A DNA stretch of 64,000 nt, from the NCBI GenBank assembly GCA_902780495.1, contig CACZFM010000002.1, forward strand, positions 104,762 to 168,761, given 5' to 3'. Shown here one piece after another: positions 1 to 8,110 of this stretch; positions within the stretch are counted from its first letter, which is position 1, and every line of letters begins with the position of its first letter. Position numbers and translations under genes: made by a program. The DNA is from an uncultured Bacteroidales bacterium. Lineage in GTDB: Bacteria; Bacteroidota; Bacteroidia; Bacteroidales; Paludibacteraceae. A model generated the notes under the pieces. It was not told where the DNA came from, did no database searches, and saw only the letters and a program-made list of their open reading frames with translations.

Positions 1-633
1 CAGAATGGTGCCACTGTCACCGTTGTTTCCATGGGTCCTCCTCAGGCCGATGTTATGTTGCGTGAAGCGCTGGCAATGGGTGCTGACCGTGCTATCTTGC
101 TGAGCGACCGTCGTTTTGCCGGTGCTGATACGCTGGCCACTTCTTATGCCTTGGCAGGATGCATCAAGACCTTGGACTACGACCTCATTATTGCCGGTCG
201 TCAGGCTATTGACGGTGACACCGCACAAGTCGCACCTGAAATGGCACAACACCTTGACTTGCCGCAAGTATCCTATGTTATTGACGCCCAGAAAACGGCC
301 AACGGCTTCATCGTGAAGAAAGAGAACGAAGACAGCGTACAGACCCTTGAGGTGGAAGGCAAATGCGTTCTCACCGTGCTGGCATCTGCATTCAAGGCTC
401 GTTATATGACTGTTGAAGGTATCATCGACGCTTATGCCAACCGCGAAGTGGAAGTGTGGTCGGCTGACCGCATTGATGTGGATGAAGAAAAACTGGGTCT
501 GAAAGGTTCGCCCACCAAGGTGTTCAAGTCTTTCCCGAAATCGCTCAAAGAGCCCGGTGAGGTGCATGAAGTAAGCGAGGAAGAGGCTGTTGAACTCATT
601 GTTGCCAAACTGAAAGAAAAACACATTATCTAA
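1..633 (+). CDS. etfB: Electron transfer flavoprotein beta subunit (5' partial)
   Basis: The frame is open from base 1, so the gene starts outside the window. The visible 210 residues match the ETF beta fold: a GADRA segment, then AGRQAIDGDTAQV, the classical nucleotide-binding loop, and a C-terminal region ending in KLKEKHII. ETF beta pairs with ETF alpha to carry electrons from acyl-CoA dehydrogenases or similar flavoenzymes to a membrane quinone reductase, or bifurcates them. The stop codon overlaps the etfA ribosome binding site, so the two genes are one operon. Confidence 0.93.
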   Translation, partial: QNGATVTVVSMGPPQADVMLREALAMGADRAILLSDRRFAGADTLATSYALAGCIKTLDYDLIIAGRQAIDGDTAQVAPEMAQHLDLPQVSYVIDAQKTANGFIVKKENEDSVQTLEVEGKCVLTVLASAFKARYMTVEGIIDAYANREVEVWSADRIDVDEEKLGLKGSPTKVFKSFPKSLKEPGEVHEVSEEEAVELIVAKLKEKHII

Positions 634-645
634 GGAGGATTTGCT

Positions 646-1662
646 ATGGAAAACACTGAATATAAGAACGTATATGTATTCGCCGAGCAACGCAACGGCG
701 TCATTCAAAATGTAGCATACGAACTCCTCGGTAAAGCCAATGACCTTGCGGCTGAACTCGGCCAGAAGGTGATTGCTCTGCTCTTGGGTGATGGCATTGC
801 CGATAAGGCGCAGGACCTTGTTGAAATGGGTGCCGACGAAGTTGTTGTTATCGACCGTCCCGAACTGAAGGACTATCTCACCGAGCAATACACGCAGGCT
901 ATGAGTCAGGTCATTGACCATTGTCACCCGCGTATCGTTCTGTTTGGCGCCACCACTATCGGCCGTGACCTCGCACCGCGTCTCGCGTGCCGCGTGAAAA
1001 GCGGTCTGGTTGCCGACTGCACCAAACTGACCATTGAGCCCGATAAGGATGGCAATCTCGATTTCTACTCCACCCGTCCTGCTTTCGGCGGTAACCTGAT
1101 GGCAACCATTGTTTGCCCCACTTCCCGTCCGCAGATGTCCACCGTACGTCCGGGCGTGATGCAGAAACGCACGCGTGAGGTCGGACGCAAAGGAGTTATC
1201 CGGTCCTTCACCCCGACTTTTGATGCTTCGAAGTTCAAAGTACGCCTGGTAGAAACCAAGATGAACGACAAGAAGGCTGCGGATATATCTGCTGCCAAGA
1301 TTCTTATCTCCGGCGGTCGTGGTGTGCATGATGCAGAAGGATTCAAGAAGTTGCAGGCTTTGGCAGATGTGATGGGCGGTATGGTTTCTTCCAGCCGTGC
1401 CATGGTGGATGCCGGCGTGATGGACCATGCTTATCAGGTGGGTCAAACGGGTAAGACTGTTCGTCCGCAACTGTATATGGCTTGCGGTATCTCCGGTGCT
1501 ATTCAGCACTTGGCAGGTATGGAAGAGTCGAACTTTATTGTTGCCATCAACAAGGACAAGTATGCTCCTATCTTCTCTGTAGCGGATTTGGGTATTGTGG
1601 GCGATTTGCATAAAATTGTTCCGATGCTCACCGAACGGATTAAGAAAGAGTTGGAGAAATAA
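646..1662 (+). CDS. etfA: Electron transfer flavoprotein alpha subunit
   Basis: A 338-residue protein of usual length. The C-terminal FAD-binding half has SGGRGV, SSRAMVDAG, GQTGKTVRPQLYMACGISGAIQH and the NKD loop typical of ETF alpha. It forms the FAD-carrying heterodimer with EtfB in the cytoplasm. The start is set by a strong AAGGAGG at 632-638, 7 bp before the ATG; such a full Shine-Dalgarno site is unusual for this lineage. After the stop another AGGAGG lies at 1675-1680, but no gene follows it. Confidence 0.95.
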   Translation: MENTEYKNVYVFAEQRNGVIQNVAYELLGKANDLAAELGQKVIALLLGDGIADKAQDLVEMGADEVVVIDRPELKDYLTEQYTQAMSQVIDHCHPRIVLFGATTIGRDLAPRLACRVKSGLVADCTKLTIEPDKDGNLDFYSTRPAFGGNLMATIVCPTSRPQMSTVRPGVMQKRTREVGRKGVIRSFTPTFDASKFKVRLVETKMNDKKAADISAAKILISGGRGVHDAEGFKKLQALADVMGGMVSSSRAMVDAGVMDHAYQVGQTGKTVRPQLYMACGISGAIQHLAGMEESNFIVAINKDKYAPIFSVADLGIVGDLHKIVPMLTERIKKELEK

Positions 1663-1685
1663 ACGGCCTTCATCAGGAGGCATAC

Positions 1686-1722
1686 AGAAAAAGCGGAGAA
1701 ATAGACACTCTCCGCTTTTTTT
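1686..1722 (+). terminator. Rho-independent terminator after etfBA
   Basis: The stem AAAGCGGAGA / TCTCCGCTTT has an 8-nt loop and runs straight into T7. It ends the etf operon. Confidence 0.88.
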
Positions 1723-1739
1723 GGTTCACCATACGTTGA

Positions 1740-1782
1740 CCATACCCTTACCATACCCTTACCATACCCTTACCATACCCTT
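1740..1782. repeat. 11-bp tandem repeat (CCATACCCTTA, about 4 units)
   Basis: Four head-to-tail copies of CCATACCCTTA, the last missing one base, lie in the gap between etfA and the BRO-N gene. Other 11-bp-period arrays of different sequence occur at 22780, 24716 and 39391. Confidence 0.9.
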
Positions 1783-1859
1783 GACGCCCTAAGTCTGACT
1801 TCTTTTATGTCTCTAAACCTTAAACCTCAAACGTTCAACGAAAAATCTTTGATTTTTTC

Positions 1860-1890
1860 TTGCACATCTCAAAAAAAAGCAGTAATTTTG
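1860..1890 (+). promoter_or_regulatory. Bacteroidota promoter for the BRO-N gene
   Basis: TTG at 1860-1862 and TAATTTTG at 1883-1890 are separated by 20 bp. The spacer ends in the A8-GCAG tract seen in many promoters of this window. Confidence 0.8.
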
Positions 1891-1891
1891 C

Positions 1892-1909
1892 ATCCTCAAA
1901 TTTGAGGAT
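1892..1909. promoter_or_regulatory. Perfect 18-bp palindrome at the start of transcription
   Basis: ATCCTCAAATTTGAGGAT is a perfect palindrome placed immediately after the -7 element, where a bound dimer would block RNA polymerase. It is a candidate operator for the BRO-N protein encoded just downstream or for another regulator. The position is seen; the function is inferred. Confidence 0.5.
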
Positions 1910-1912
1910 AAC

Positions 1913-2773
1913 ATGGAAGACAATTTCGCCATACAACTTTTCGAAGGAAAGAAAGTCCGCATCGTTTGGGATGAGGAGCAAGAGAAGTATTATTTCTCCG
2001 TCGTAGATATAGTACAAGTGTTAACAGGTAGTTTCGACTATCAGCAGGCTCGCAAGTATTGGAAAGTGCTGAAGGGGCGGCTAATTAAGGAGGGAAATGA
2101 AACGGTAACAAATTGTTACCAGTTGAAGTTGCCCGCAGCAGATGGCAAGAGGCGGATGACCGATATGGCTGATTTACAGGGTATTTTCCGTATCATTCAA
2201 TCTATCCCGTCCAAGAAGGCAGAGCCTGTGAAACAATGGTTGGCGAAGTTAGGTGAGCAACGCATTGACCAAATGATTGATCCGGAATTGACGTTCCAAA
2301 TGGCGGTTGAGGACTATCGTAGGCAGGGCTATTCGGACAAGTGGATTAATGAGCGTATGCGCTCTATCGAAATGCGCAAAGAGTTAACCGATGAATGGCA
2401 ACGCGCAGGAATAACGGAACATAAGGACTTTGCCATTCTGACGAATGTGCTTACGCAGGCCTGGAGCGGAATGACTACCGGTGAGTACAAGCGCCACAAG
2501 GGACTTACCAAAGAGAACTTGCGCGATAATATGACCAATATTGAGTTGGCGCTTAATACCTTGGCTGAGGTGGCGACTACGGAACTTTCTCGTCAGCGCA
2601 ATCCGAAAGGAATGAATGAAAGCAAGCAGGCGGCACAAGCGGGAGGTAAGGTGGCGAAGAATGCCCGCGAAGATTTGGAGCGCCAGTTAGGGCGTTCTGT
2701 CATTTCTTCCGAACGCGCTTCGGACTATCTTCGCCCTATTGAAGACACTCCTACGCAGGAATTGCCGGAATAA
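1913..2773 (+). CDS. BRO-N domain antirepressor-like protein
   Basis: A 286-residue protein. Residues about 8-110 look like a BRO-N/antirepressor DNA-binding domain (FSVVDIVQVLTGS, then YWKVLKGRL, then LPAADGKRRMTDMADLQGIFRIIQSIPS). The C-terminal half is the helical region found in DinD/phage-antirepressor relatives (HKGLTKENLRDNMTNIELAL). Such proteins are usually phage or mobile-element regulators. Here the gene stands alone with its own promoter and palindrome and precedes the restriction genes, so a regulatory role in the island is possible. Its direct target is unknown. Confidence 0.75.
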   Translation: MEDNFAIQLFEGKKVRIVWDEEQEKYYFSVVDIVQVLTGSFDYQQARKYWKVLKGRLIKEGNETVTNCYQLKLPAADGKRRMTDMADLQGIFRIIQSIPSKKAEPVKQWLAKLGEQRIDQMIDPELTFQMAVEDYRRQGYSDKWINERMRSIEMRKELTDEWQRAGITEHKDFAILTNVLTQAWSGMTTGEYKRHKGLTKENLRDNMTNIELALNTLAEVATTELSRQRNPKGMNESKQAAQAGGKVAKNAREDLERQLGRSVISSERASDYLRPIEDTPTQELPE

Positions 2774-2817
2774 GTGTTCTCCTTCCCTGTGCGTGTTCTG
2801 AAAAAATACAAATTTTC

Positions 2818-2848
2818 TTGCACATCTCAAAAAAAAGCAGTACCTTTG
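2818..2848 (+). promoter_or_regulatory. Promoter leading into the restriction-modification island
   Basis: TTG at 2818-2820 and TACCTTTG at 2841-2848 are 20 bp apart. About 30 bases around the -33 box and spacer are identical to the promoter at 1860, so the BRO-N gene lies between two near-copies of the same promoter. Confidence 0.8.
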
Positions 2849-2864
2849 CACGCAGAATGCGTGC
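2848..2864. promoter_or_regulatory. Inverted repeat GCACGC-N5-GCGTGC at the start of transcription
   Basis: A perfect 6-bp inverted repeat with a 5-nt centre overlaps the end of the -7 box. Its position matches the palindrome after the upstream promoter, but its sequence differs. Confidence 0.4.
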
Positions 2865-2969
2865 AGAAAGGAATTTGAATATAGATTCCTCGTTTATCCG
2901 CACCGAGCGATGATCGGGAGACAACCGAGAGAAAAGAAAGAGAATAAAAGACAATAATTTGTAATACAC

Positions 2970-3413
2970 ATGGAATGGTCAGATTGGATAGCATTAGGTA
3001 GTATGCTCATTGCCCTTATTGCATTGGGGTTCTCGTTGTGGGGATATTTTGTGTATGATAAGCCAATTAAATCCCTTAAAAAAGAAATATTGGCACGAGA
3101 ACTTGTGGAAAAGAAACATGCTCGATTAAAATTGGATTATCATGATAACAAGTGGAATAATTATGTAGAAATTGAAAATATCGGATATGTGAAAGCATGT
3201 AATATCCAGTTACATTCTCTTATTCCACAAGTTAAATTTCGTGATACTGGAGGGCTGACAGATACATTTGTTCTTCCTGTTCTCCGACCCCATGAAACGC
3301 CTATTCATATTTATGTTCAATCTGCTAATATCTTAAAGATAAAGATACAAGTCACATGGGAGGATGAAAGCCCAAAAGATAATATTGAAATATTCGACTT
3401 GCAGCTACATTAA
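2970..3413 (+). CDS. Small membrane-anchored protein, function unknown
   Basis: 147 residues. One hydrophobic helix (about residues 5-30, ALGSMLIALIALGFSLWGYF) is followed by a basic segment and a soluble, beta-rich domain rich in Val/Ile. The gene is visibly AT-rich. It lies after the island promoter, about 100 bp downstream, and 37 bp before mod, so it is probably cotranscribed with the restriction genes. No family recognised. Confidence 0.6.
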   Translation: MEWSDWIALGSMLIALIALGFSLWGYFVYDKPIKSLKKEILARELVEKKHARLKLDYHDNKWNNYVEIENIGYVKACNIQLHSLIPQVKFRDTGGLTDTFVLPVLRPHETPIHIYVQSANILKIKIQVTWEDESPKDNIEIFDLQLH

Positions 3414-3450
3414 TAATTCGTAAATTGAAAATATATTTAATAACAACATA

Positions 3451-5409
3451 ATGGAAAATCTTTTTAATCATTTGGAGCAAGTAGTGCTGCGCATGGACAG
3501 CCGCTTTTGTACGGAAGACGGCCATTTGCTGAAGAATAACGTCATAGAGGCGGCTTTGAAGCTTGCCCCATCGTTGTTGCACTACTTATTGGCGGACGAG
3601 AAACTGAAGAAGCAGTTCTTCTCGGAAGTGGACGGCTTGTTGGTGTTCGACAAAGTGCGTTTTCAGCGCTTTGTGATGAACAAGCAGTTCTTGCCGGATT
3701 CCTATACTGTTTTCAAAAACAAAGTAGGTCTGACGAATGAGAACGGCGAGTTCTTGTCCGAAAGCCGTGAGGTTGTTCTCTCGTGGCCGTACAAAGATTG
3801 TATGCTGGAAGGAGGTCAGACGAAAGAGGACGCCAAACGCCAAGAGATTTTCTGGAATGAGACCTTGGCTCCGGATGAGATTAACCGTTTGACCGAGCCG
3901 AAAGCGTTATGCAATTTTCGCCTCTATGATAGCAAAGGCGAGCACGAAACAACCGTATTGCGCCCGGACGATAATCTTATTATCAAAGGCAATAACCTAC
4001 TTGCGCTCTATTCTCTTCGTCAGCGTTTCCGTAATCGGGTCAAGTTAATTTACATAGATCCACCTTATTATTTTAATAAGATAAAACCAAGCGACACGTT
4101 CTCTTATAACTCAAATTTTCATTTGAGTACATGGTTGGTATTCATGAAAGACAGATTGCGTGTTGCTTATGATTTATTAGCACCCAATGGGGTTATTCTT
4201 TGCCACATAAAAGAAGATGCTATCCACTGGCTAAAGGTACTTATGGAAGAAATTTTCCACGTTGATAATTTTGTGGAAACATTCATTTGGCGCAACACTG
4301 ACAATCCTGATTCACTTTCCAATAAATCGCGTTCGTCGGTAGAGTATATAATTTGTTTTGAAAAGAGGAAAGACGCGTCTATTGCTTATAAGGGCAAAGA
4401 AACAGAAAATGGGGACGCTCCTTTATTAAATGCAGGTAATAGTGAACACGAATTGGTATTCCCTGTTGGCTGTATAAAATTCAATATACCAGATGGTGTC
4501 TACCGAGCAGGAAAACCAGACCGAGTAGAGTTATTAAATGATATCAATGTGGTAAATGGAGTTAACGCTAACGAGGTCCATTTAAAGGGTGAGTTTAAGT
4601 GGTCTCAAAAGATGTTAGACGAAGAGTTATCCATTGGTACATATTTTATTGTTAAAACTGATAAATTTTCAATACGTTTTCAAAGACCGCAGGGAACAAC
4701 TATGGCTCCAGAGAAGTATATTGAAGATCAGTACTTGTCTAAAGCAATAGGAGTAGGAACAAACGAGGATGCAAGTACCCATTTGAAAAATATGGGTATC
4801 AACTTCACAAATTCAAAGCCGGAAAGTATTGTCGCATTCTTTGTTAGAGCTATGACCGAAGAAAGAGAGATTGTTATGGATTTCTTTGTCGGAAGCGGAA
4901 CAACAGCTGCTGTTGCTCATAAGATGAATCGTCAGTACATCGCGGTTGACCAAATGGATTATATAGAAACCGAAACAATTAAACGAATGAGTAAGGTCAT
5001 CAATGGTGAACAAGGAGGTATATCTAAATCTGTTGGATGGAAACCACAAACTCCTGAATTAACGGATGGCGACAAGTACACGCACAACTCCTTTGTTTAT
5101 TGCGAACTTGCGCAGGCTAATCAGCAGTTAGTAGATGAGATAATGGAAGCCACACAGTCTGCCCAATTGCAAAAGATATGGAGCGTGCTGCAAGAGAAAG
5201 GCTTCTTGTCGTACAAAGTCACCCCGAAGATGATCAACGAGCACGCAGAGGAATTTGCAGACCTTTCGTTAGATGACCAAAAGCGTTTCTTGATTGAGTG
5301 CCTCGACAAGAATATGCTTTATATCCCGTTTGCGGATATGGACGATTCTGCCTTTACGCTCTCCGAAAATGACAAACTCTTAACTCGCCAATTCTATGCC
5401 CGCAGATAA
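3451..5409 (+). CDS. Type III restriction-modification methyltransferase (Mod)
   Basis: 652 residues. The motif order is that of beta-class N6-adenine methyltransferases: motif IV DPPY at 203-206, a long central target-recognition region, then motif I DFFVGSGTT at about 477-485. Mod methylates adenine on one strand of the recognition site and gives Res its specificity. The reading frame overlaps res by 14 bp. The ends of the gene have moderate base composition, but the middle (about 4040-5045) is clearly AT-richer, as expected if the recognition cassette was exchanged. Confidence 0.92.
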   Translation: MENLFNHLEQVVLRMDSRFCTEDGHLLKNNVIEAALKLAPSLLHYLLADEKLKKQFFSEVDGLLVFDKVRFQRFVMNKQFLPDSYTVFKNKVGLTNENGEFLSESREVVLSWPYKDCMLEGGQTKEDAKRQEIFWNETLAPDEINRLTEPKALCNFRLYDSKGEHETTVLRPDDNLIIKGNNLLALYSLRQRFRNRVKLIYIDPPYYFNKIKPSDTFSYNSNFHLSTWLVFMKDRLRVAYDLLAPNGVILCHIKEDAIHWLKVLMEEIFHVDNFVETFIWRNTDNPDSLSNKSRSSVEYIICFEKRKDASIAYKGKETENGDAPLLNAGNSEHELVFPVGCIKFNIPDGVYRAGKPDRVELLNDINVVNGVNANEVHLKGEFKWSQKMLDEELSIGTYFIVKTDKFSIRFQRPQGTTMAPEKYIEDQYLSKAIGVGTNEDASTHLKNMGINFTNSKPESIVAFFVRAMTEEREIVMDFFVGSGTTAAVAHKMNRQYIAVDQMDYIETETIKRMSKVINGEQGGISKSVGWKPQTPELTDGDKYTHNSFVYCELAQANQQLVDEIMEATQSAQLQKIWSVLQEKGFLSYKVTPKMINEHAEEFADLSLDDQKRFLIECLDKNMLYIPFADMDDSAFTLSENDKLLTRQFYARR

Positions 5410-8074
5410 GAAACTACAAGAACGACTGACGGAAGAATTCGGCAAGCGGTATTTGGACCGTATAGAGTTGCCGCAATACTTCTATACCTCGTTATCACGC
5501 AAACTGCGTCCGTACCAAGACGAGTGCTTCCGCTATTTCACTACTTTTATAGGTGAGACCTTCGATTGGAAGCCTTTGCGTCCACACTTGCTATTCCATA
5601 TGGCAACAGGTTCGGGTAAAACGCTGGTAATGGCAGGTGCTATGCTTTATCTGTATGAGCAAGGCTACCGCAATTTCTTGTTCTTTGTGGACAGCACGAA
5701 TATCGTGGAGAAAACGCGTGATAACTTTCTTAATCCCGCTTCTGACAAATACCTCTTTTCACAGAAGATAGAGATTAACGGCAAGCAAGTGGAGATAAAC
5801 GAGGTAGAGAATTTCCAAGGCGCAAATCCTGATTGTATCAATTTCTGCTTGACTACTATTCAAGGGCTGCACACCACGCTTAATAACCCGCGTGAGAATA
5901 GTGTGACCATAGATGATTTTGCCGAGCAGAAAGTGGTATTGATTGCTGATGAGGCACACCATATCAATTCGGAAACGCGCGACGGTGGTCGTCAGAGGGC
6001 GCTTAATTTCAATACCGGCGAGAATAATGACGAGACGACCAACTGGGAACAGACAGTTATGCGTATCTTCCAAAGCAATGACAGCAACATCCTTTTGGAG
6101 TTTACGGCGACCGCAGATTTGACGAACCCGTTTATAGCAGAGAAATACTACGACAAAATCATCTTTGATTATCCGCTAAAGCGTTTCCGTGAGGATGGTT
6201 ATTCTAAAGATATTGAAGTAGTCGAAGCCGACCTTGCTCCGATTGACCGTGCATTGCAGGCGGTTGTTTTAAGTCAATACAAACGCAAGTTGTTTTCAAC
6301 GCTTGGTCTCAACCGCAAGCCGGTTGTTATGTTCAAGTCCAAGACTATTAAAGACAATAACGCTTTCTTGCAGACCTTTGTGGACGCAATTGCGCACCTC
6401 AAGACTGATAAGATTGCTTTCTTGCGAGGTTTGGCTTGTGATGATCTGCAAACAGCATTCCGCTATTTTGAGGAACACGGGATAACAGATGAGAACCTGA
6501 TATTGGAGTTGCAAGAAGATTTCAGCGAGGAGCGTTTACTCTTGGTGGACGGAAATAATATCACCTCGGAGAAACAGCAGCACCTTAATTCTTTAGAATC
6601 TCCCAATAATGACTATAGAGCCGTTTTCGCGGTAGATATGCTGAACGAAGGATGGGATGTGTTGAATTTGTATGACATCGTGCGCTTGTATGATACACGC
6701 GATGCAAAAGGTAACAAGCCGGGAAAGACCACTATGCAAGAAGCACAACTCATCGGACGTGGTGCGCGTTACTATGCGTTTGATGATCCCAATAAGCCGG
6801 GATTGAGCGGAATGCGTAAATACGATGCAGATATAGATAATCCTTTACGTCTCATTGAGAAACTGCACTATCACAGCCAGCACAATCCGCGTTATATTCA
6901 AGAATTGCGCACCGCTTTGGTAGATACCGGCATTATGGCAGAACATACCATTGAGGTAGAGGAGAATCTCAAAGAGAATTTCAAACAATCGCGTTTATAT
7001 AAGTCCGGCGTTATTTTTAAAAACGAACAGCAAGAAGTAAAGCCGGAAGAAAAGAATGTGGATGGTCTAAGTGACGCTATACGTAATAAGCGTTACGAAG
7101 TAACCATGCCTACCGGACAACAGAAATCCGGTGATATCTTCGGGCGTTATACTTCTTCGGAACTAACTGCGCAAAGCCGTATTACATTGAAATTCTCCGA
7201 CTTGGGAGAAAATGTAATACGTACCGCCATTAACCGTTTCTCTGAACTACATTTTGACAAGTTGAAGAAGCTATTCCCATCGCTTACATCTATCAAGATG
7301 TTTATGGAAGATGCACGCTATCTGCGGTTGATTCAGTTTGTAGTAACTGGCGCGTCGGATGAGATAGAACCCGGTAAGATGTCGCAAAAGAATAAACTCT
7401 TTGTGGCTACCGAAGTGCTCCGGCAGATTGTGCCTCAGTTATCCACGCAAGAGAAGCAATACAAAGGAACGACCGAGTTCAAGCCTGCTGCGGTCAACCT
7501 TATCTTCCGTGACCATAAACTGCGTTTCGAAAATACGCATACTAATGAGCAACTCGGCAAGTCCATGAATAACATATACAATAGCGGCTTCCATTTGAAT
7601 CTAAGCGAAAAAGATTGGTATGCATATACAGATTGTTTCGGTACGTCAGAAGAAAAATATCTGGTGAAATATATTGACGAAATCTATGCCAAACTGCGCG
7701 AGAAATACAGCGAAGAAGTGTATCTCGTGCGCAATGAGTTGGACTTTAAGATTTACAACTTTGAGGATGGAAAACCCTTTGCACCAGACTTCGTGTTGTT
7801 CTTGCGCCGCAAGGATGGCAAGGAGTATGACAATCTGCAAATCTTCATTGAGCCGAAAGGTACGCATCTATTAGCTACGGATCAATGGAAAGAAGATTTC
7901 CTTAATCAAATCCAAGGTGCAGATATAGGGCAATTCTGCTTGAAAGGCGAGAAGTTCAATATCTACGGCCTGCCGTTCTTCAACCGCGACCGCACAGTCG
8001 CCCAAAAACTCCAAAACTTCCAATCTAAGTTTAAAGAGTTGACAGGCGTTACTCCGAATCCGGATTTTATGTGA
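5396..8074 (+). CDS. Type III restriction enzyme Res subunit (helicase-nuclease)
   Basis: 892 residues. SF2 helicase core: Q-region RPYQDECF, Walker A ATGSGKT at 70-76, and DEAH at 185-188. The helicase C part has DMLNEGWDVLNLYDIVRLYDTR and IGRGARY. A C-terminal PD-(D/E)xK nuclease is visible as PD at 797-798 and E-x-K at 819-821. Res needs Mod for site recognition, uses ATP and cuts unmethylated DNA. The 14-bp overlap with mod suggests coupled translation. All key motifs are present, so it appears active. Confidence 0.93.
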   Translation: MPADKKLQERLTEEFGKRYLDRIELPQYFYTSLSRKLRPYQDECFRYFTTFIGETFDWKPLRPHLLFHMATGSGKTLVMAGAMLYLYEQGYRNFLFFVDSTNIVEKTRDNFLNPASDKYLFSQKIEINGKQVEINEVENFQGANPDCINFCLTTIQGLHTTLNNPRENSVTIDDFAEQKVVLIADEAHHINSETRDGGRQRALNFNTGENNDETTNWEQTVMRIFQSNDSNILLEFTATADLTNPFIAEKYYDKIIFDYPLKRFREDGYSKDIEVVEADLAPIDRALQAVVLSQYKRKLFSTLGLNRKPVVMFKSKTIKDNNAFLQTFVDAIAHLKTDKIAFLRGLACDDLQTAFRYFEEHGITDENLILELQEDFSEERLLLVDGNNITSEKQQHLNSLESPNNDYRAVFAVDMLNEGWDVLNLYDIVRLYDTRDAKGNKPGKTTMQEAQLIGRGARYYAFDDPNKPGLSGMRKYDADIDNPLRLIEKLHYHSQHNPRYIQELRTALVDTGIMAEHTIEVEENLKENFKQSRLYKSGVIFKNEQQEVKPEEKNVDGLSDAIRNKRYEVTMPTGQQKSGDIFGRYTSSELTAQSRITLKFSDLGENVIRTAINRFSELHFDKLKKLFPSLTSIKMFMEDARYLRLIQFVVTGASDEIEPGKMSQKNKLFVATEVLRQIVPQLSTQEKQYKGTTEFKPAAVNLIFRDHKLRFENTHTNEQLGKSMNNIYNSGFHLNLSEKDWYAYTDCFGTSEEKYLVKYIDEIYAKLREKYSEEVYLVRNELDFKIYNFEDGKPFAPDFVLFLRRKDGKEYDNLQIFIEPKGTHLLATDQWKEDFLNQIQGADIGQFCLKGEKFNIYGLPFFNRDRTVAQKLQNFQSKFKELTGVTPNPDFM

Positions 8075-8110
8075 TTGTGGATGAATTATTATAATAGTCA
8101 TTAAGAATTT

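Noticed and set aside
1740..1782. CRISPR array
   Set aside because: The 11-bp units are contiguous without spacers, and no cas genes are present anywhere in the window.
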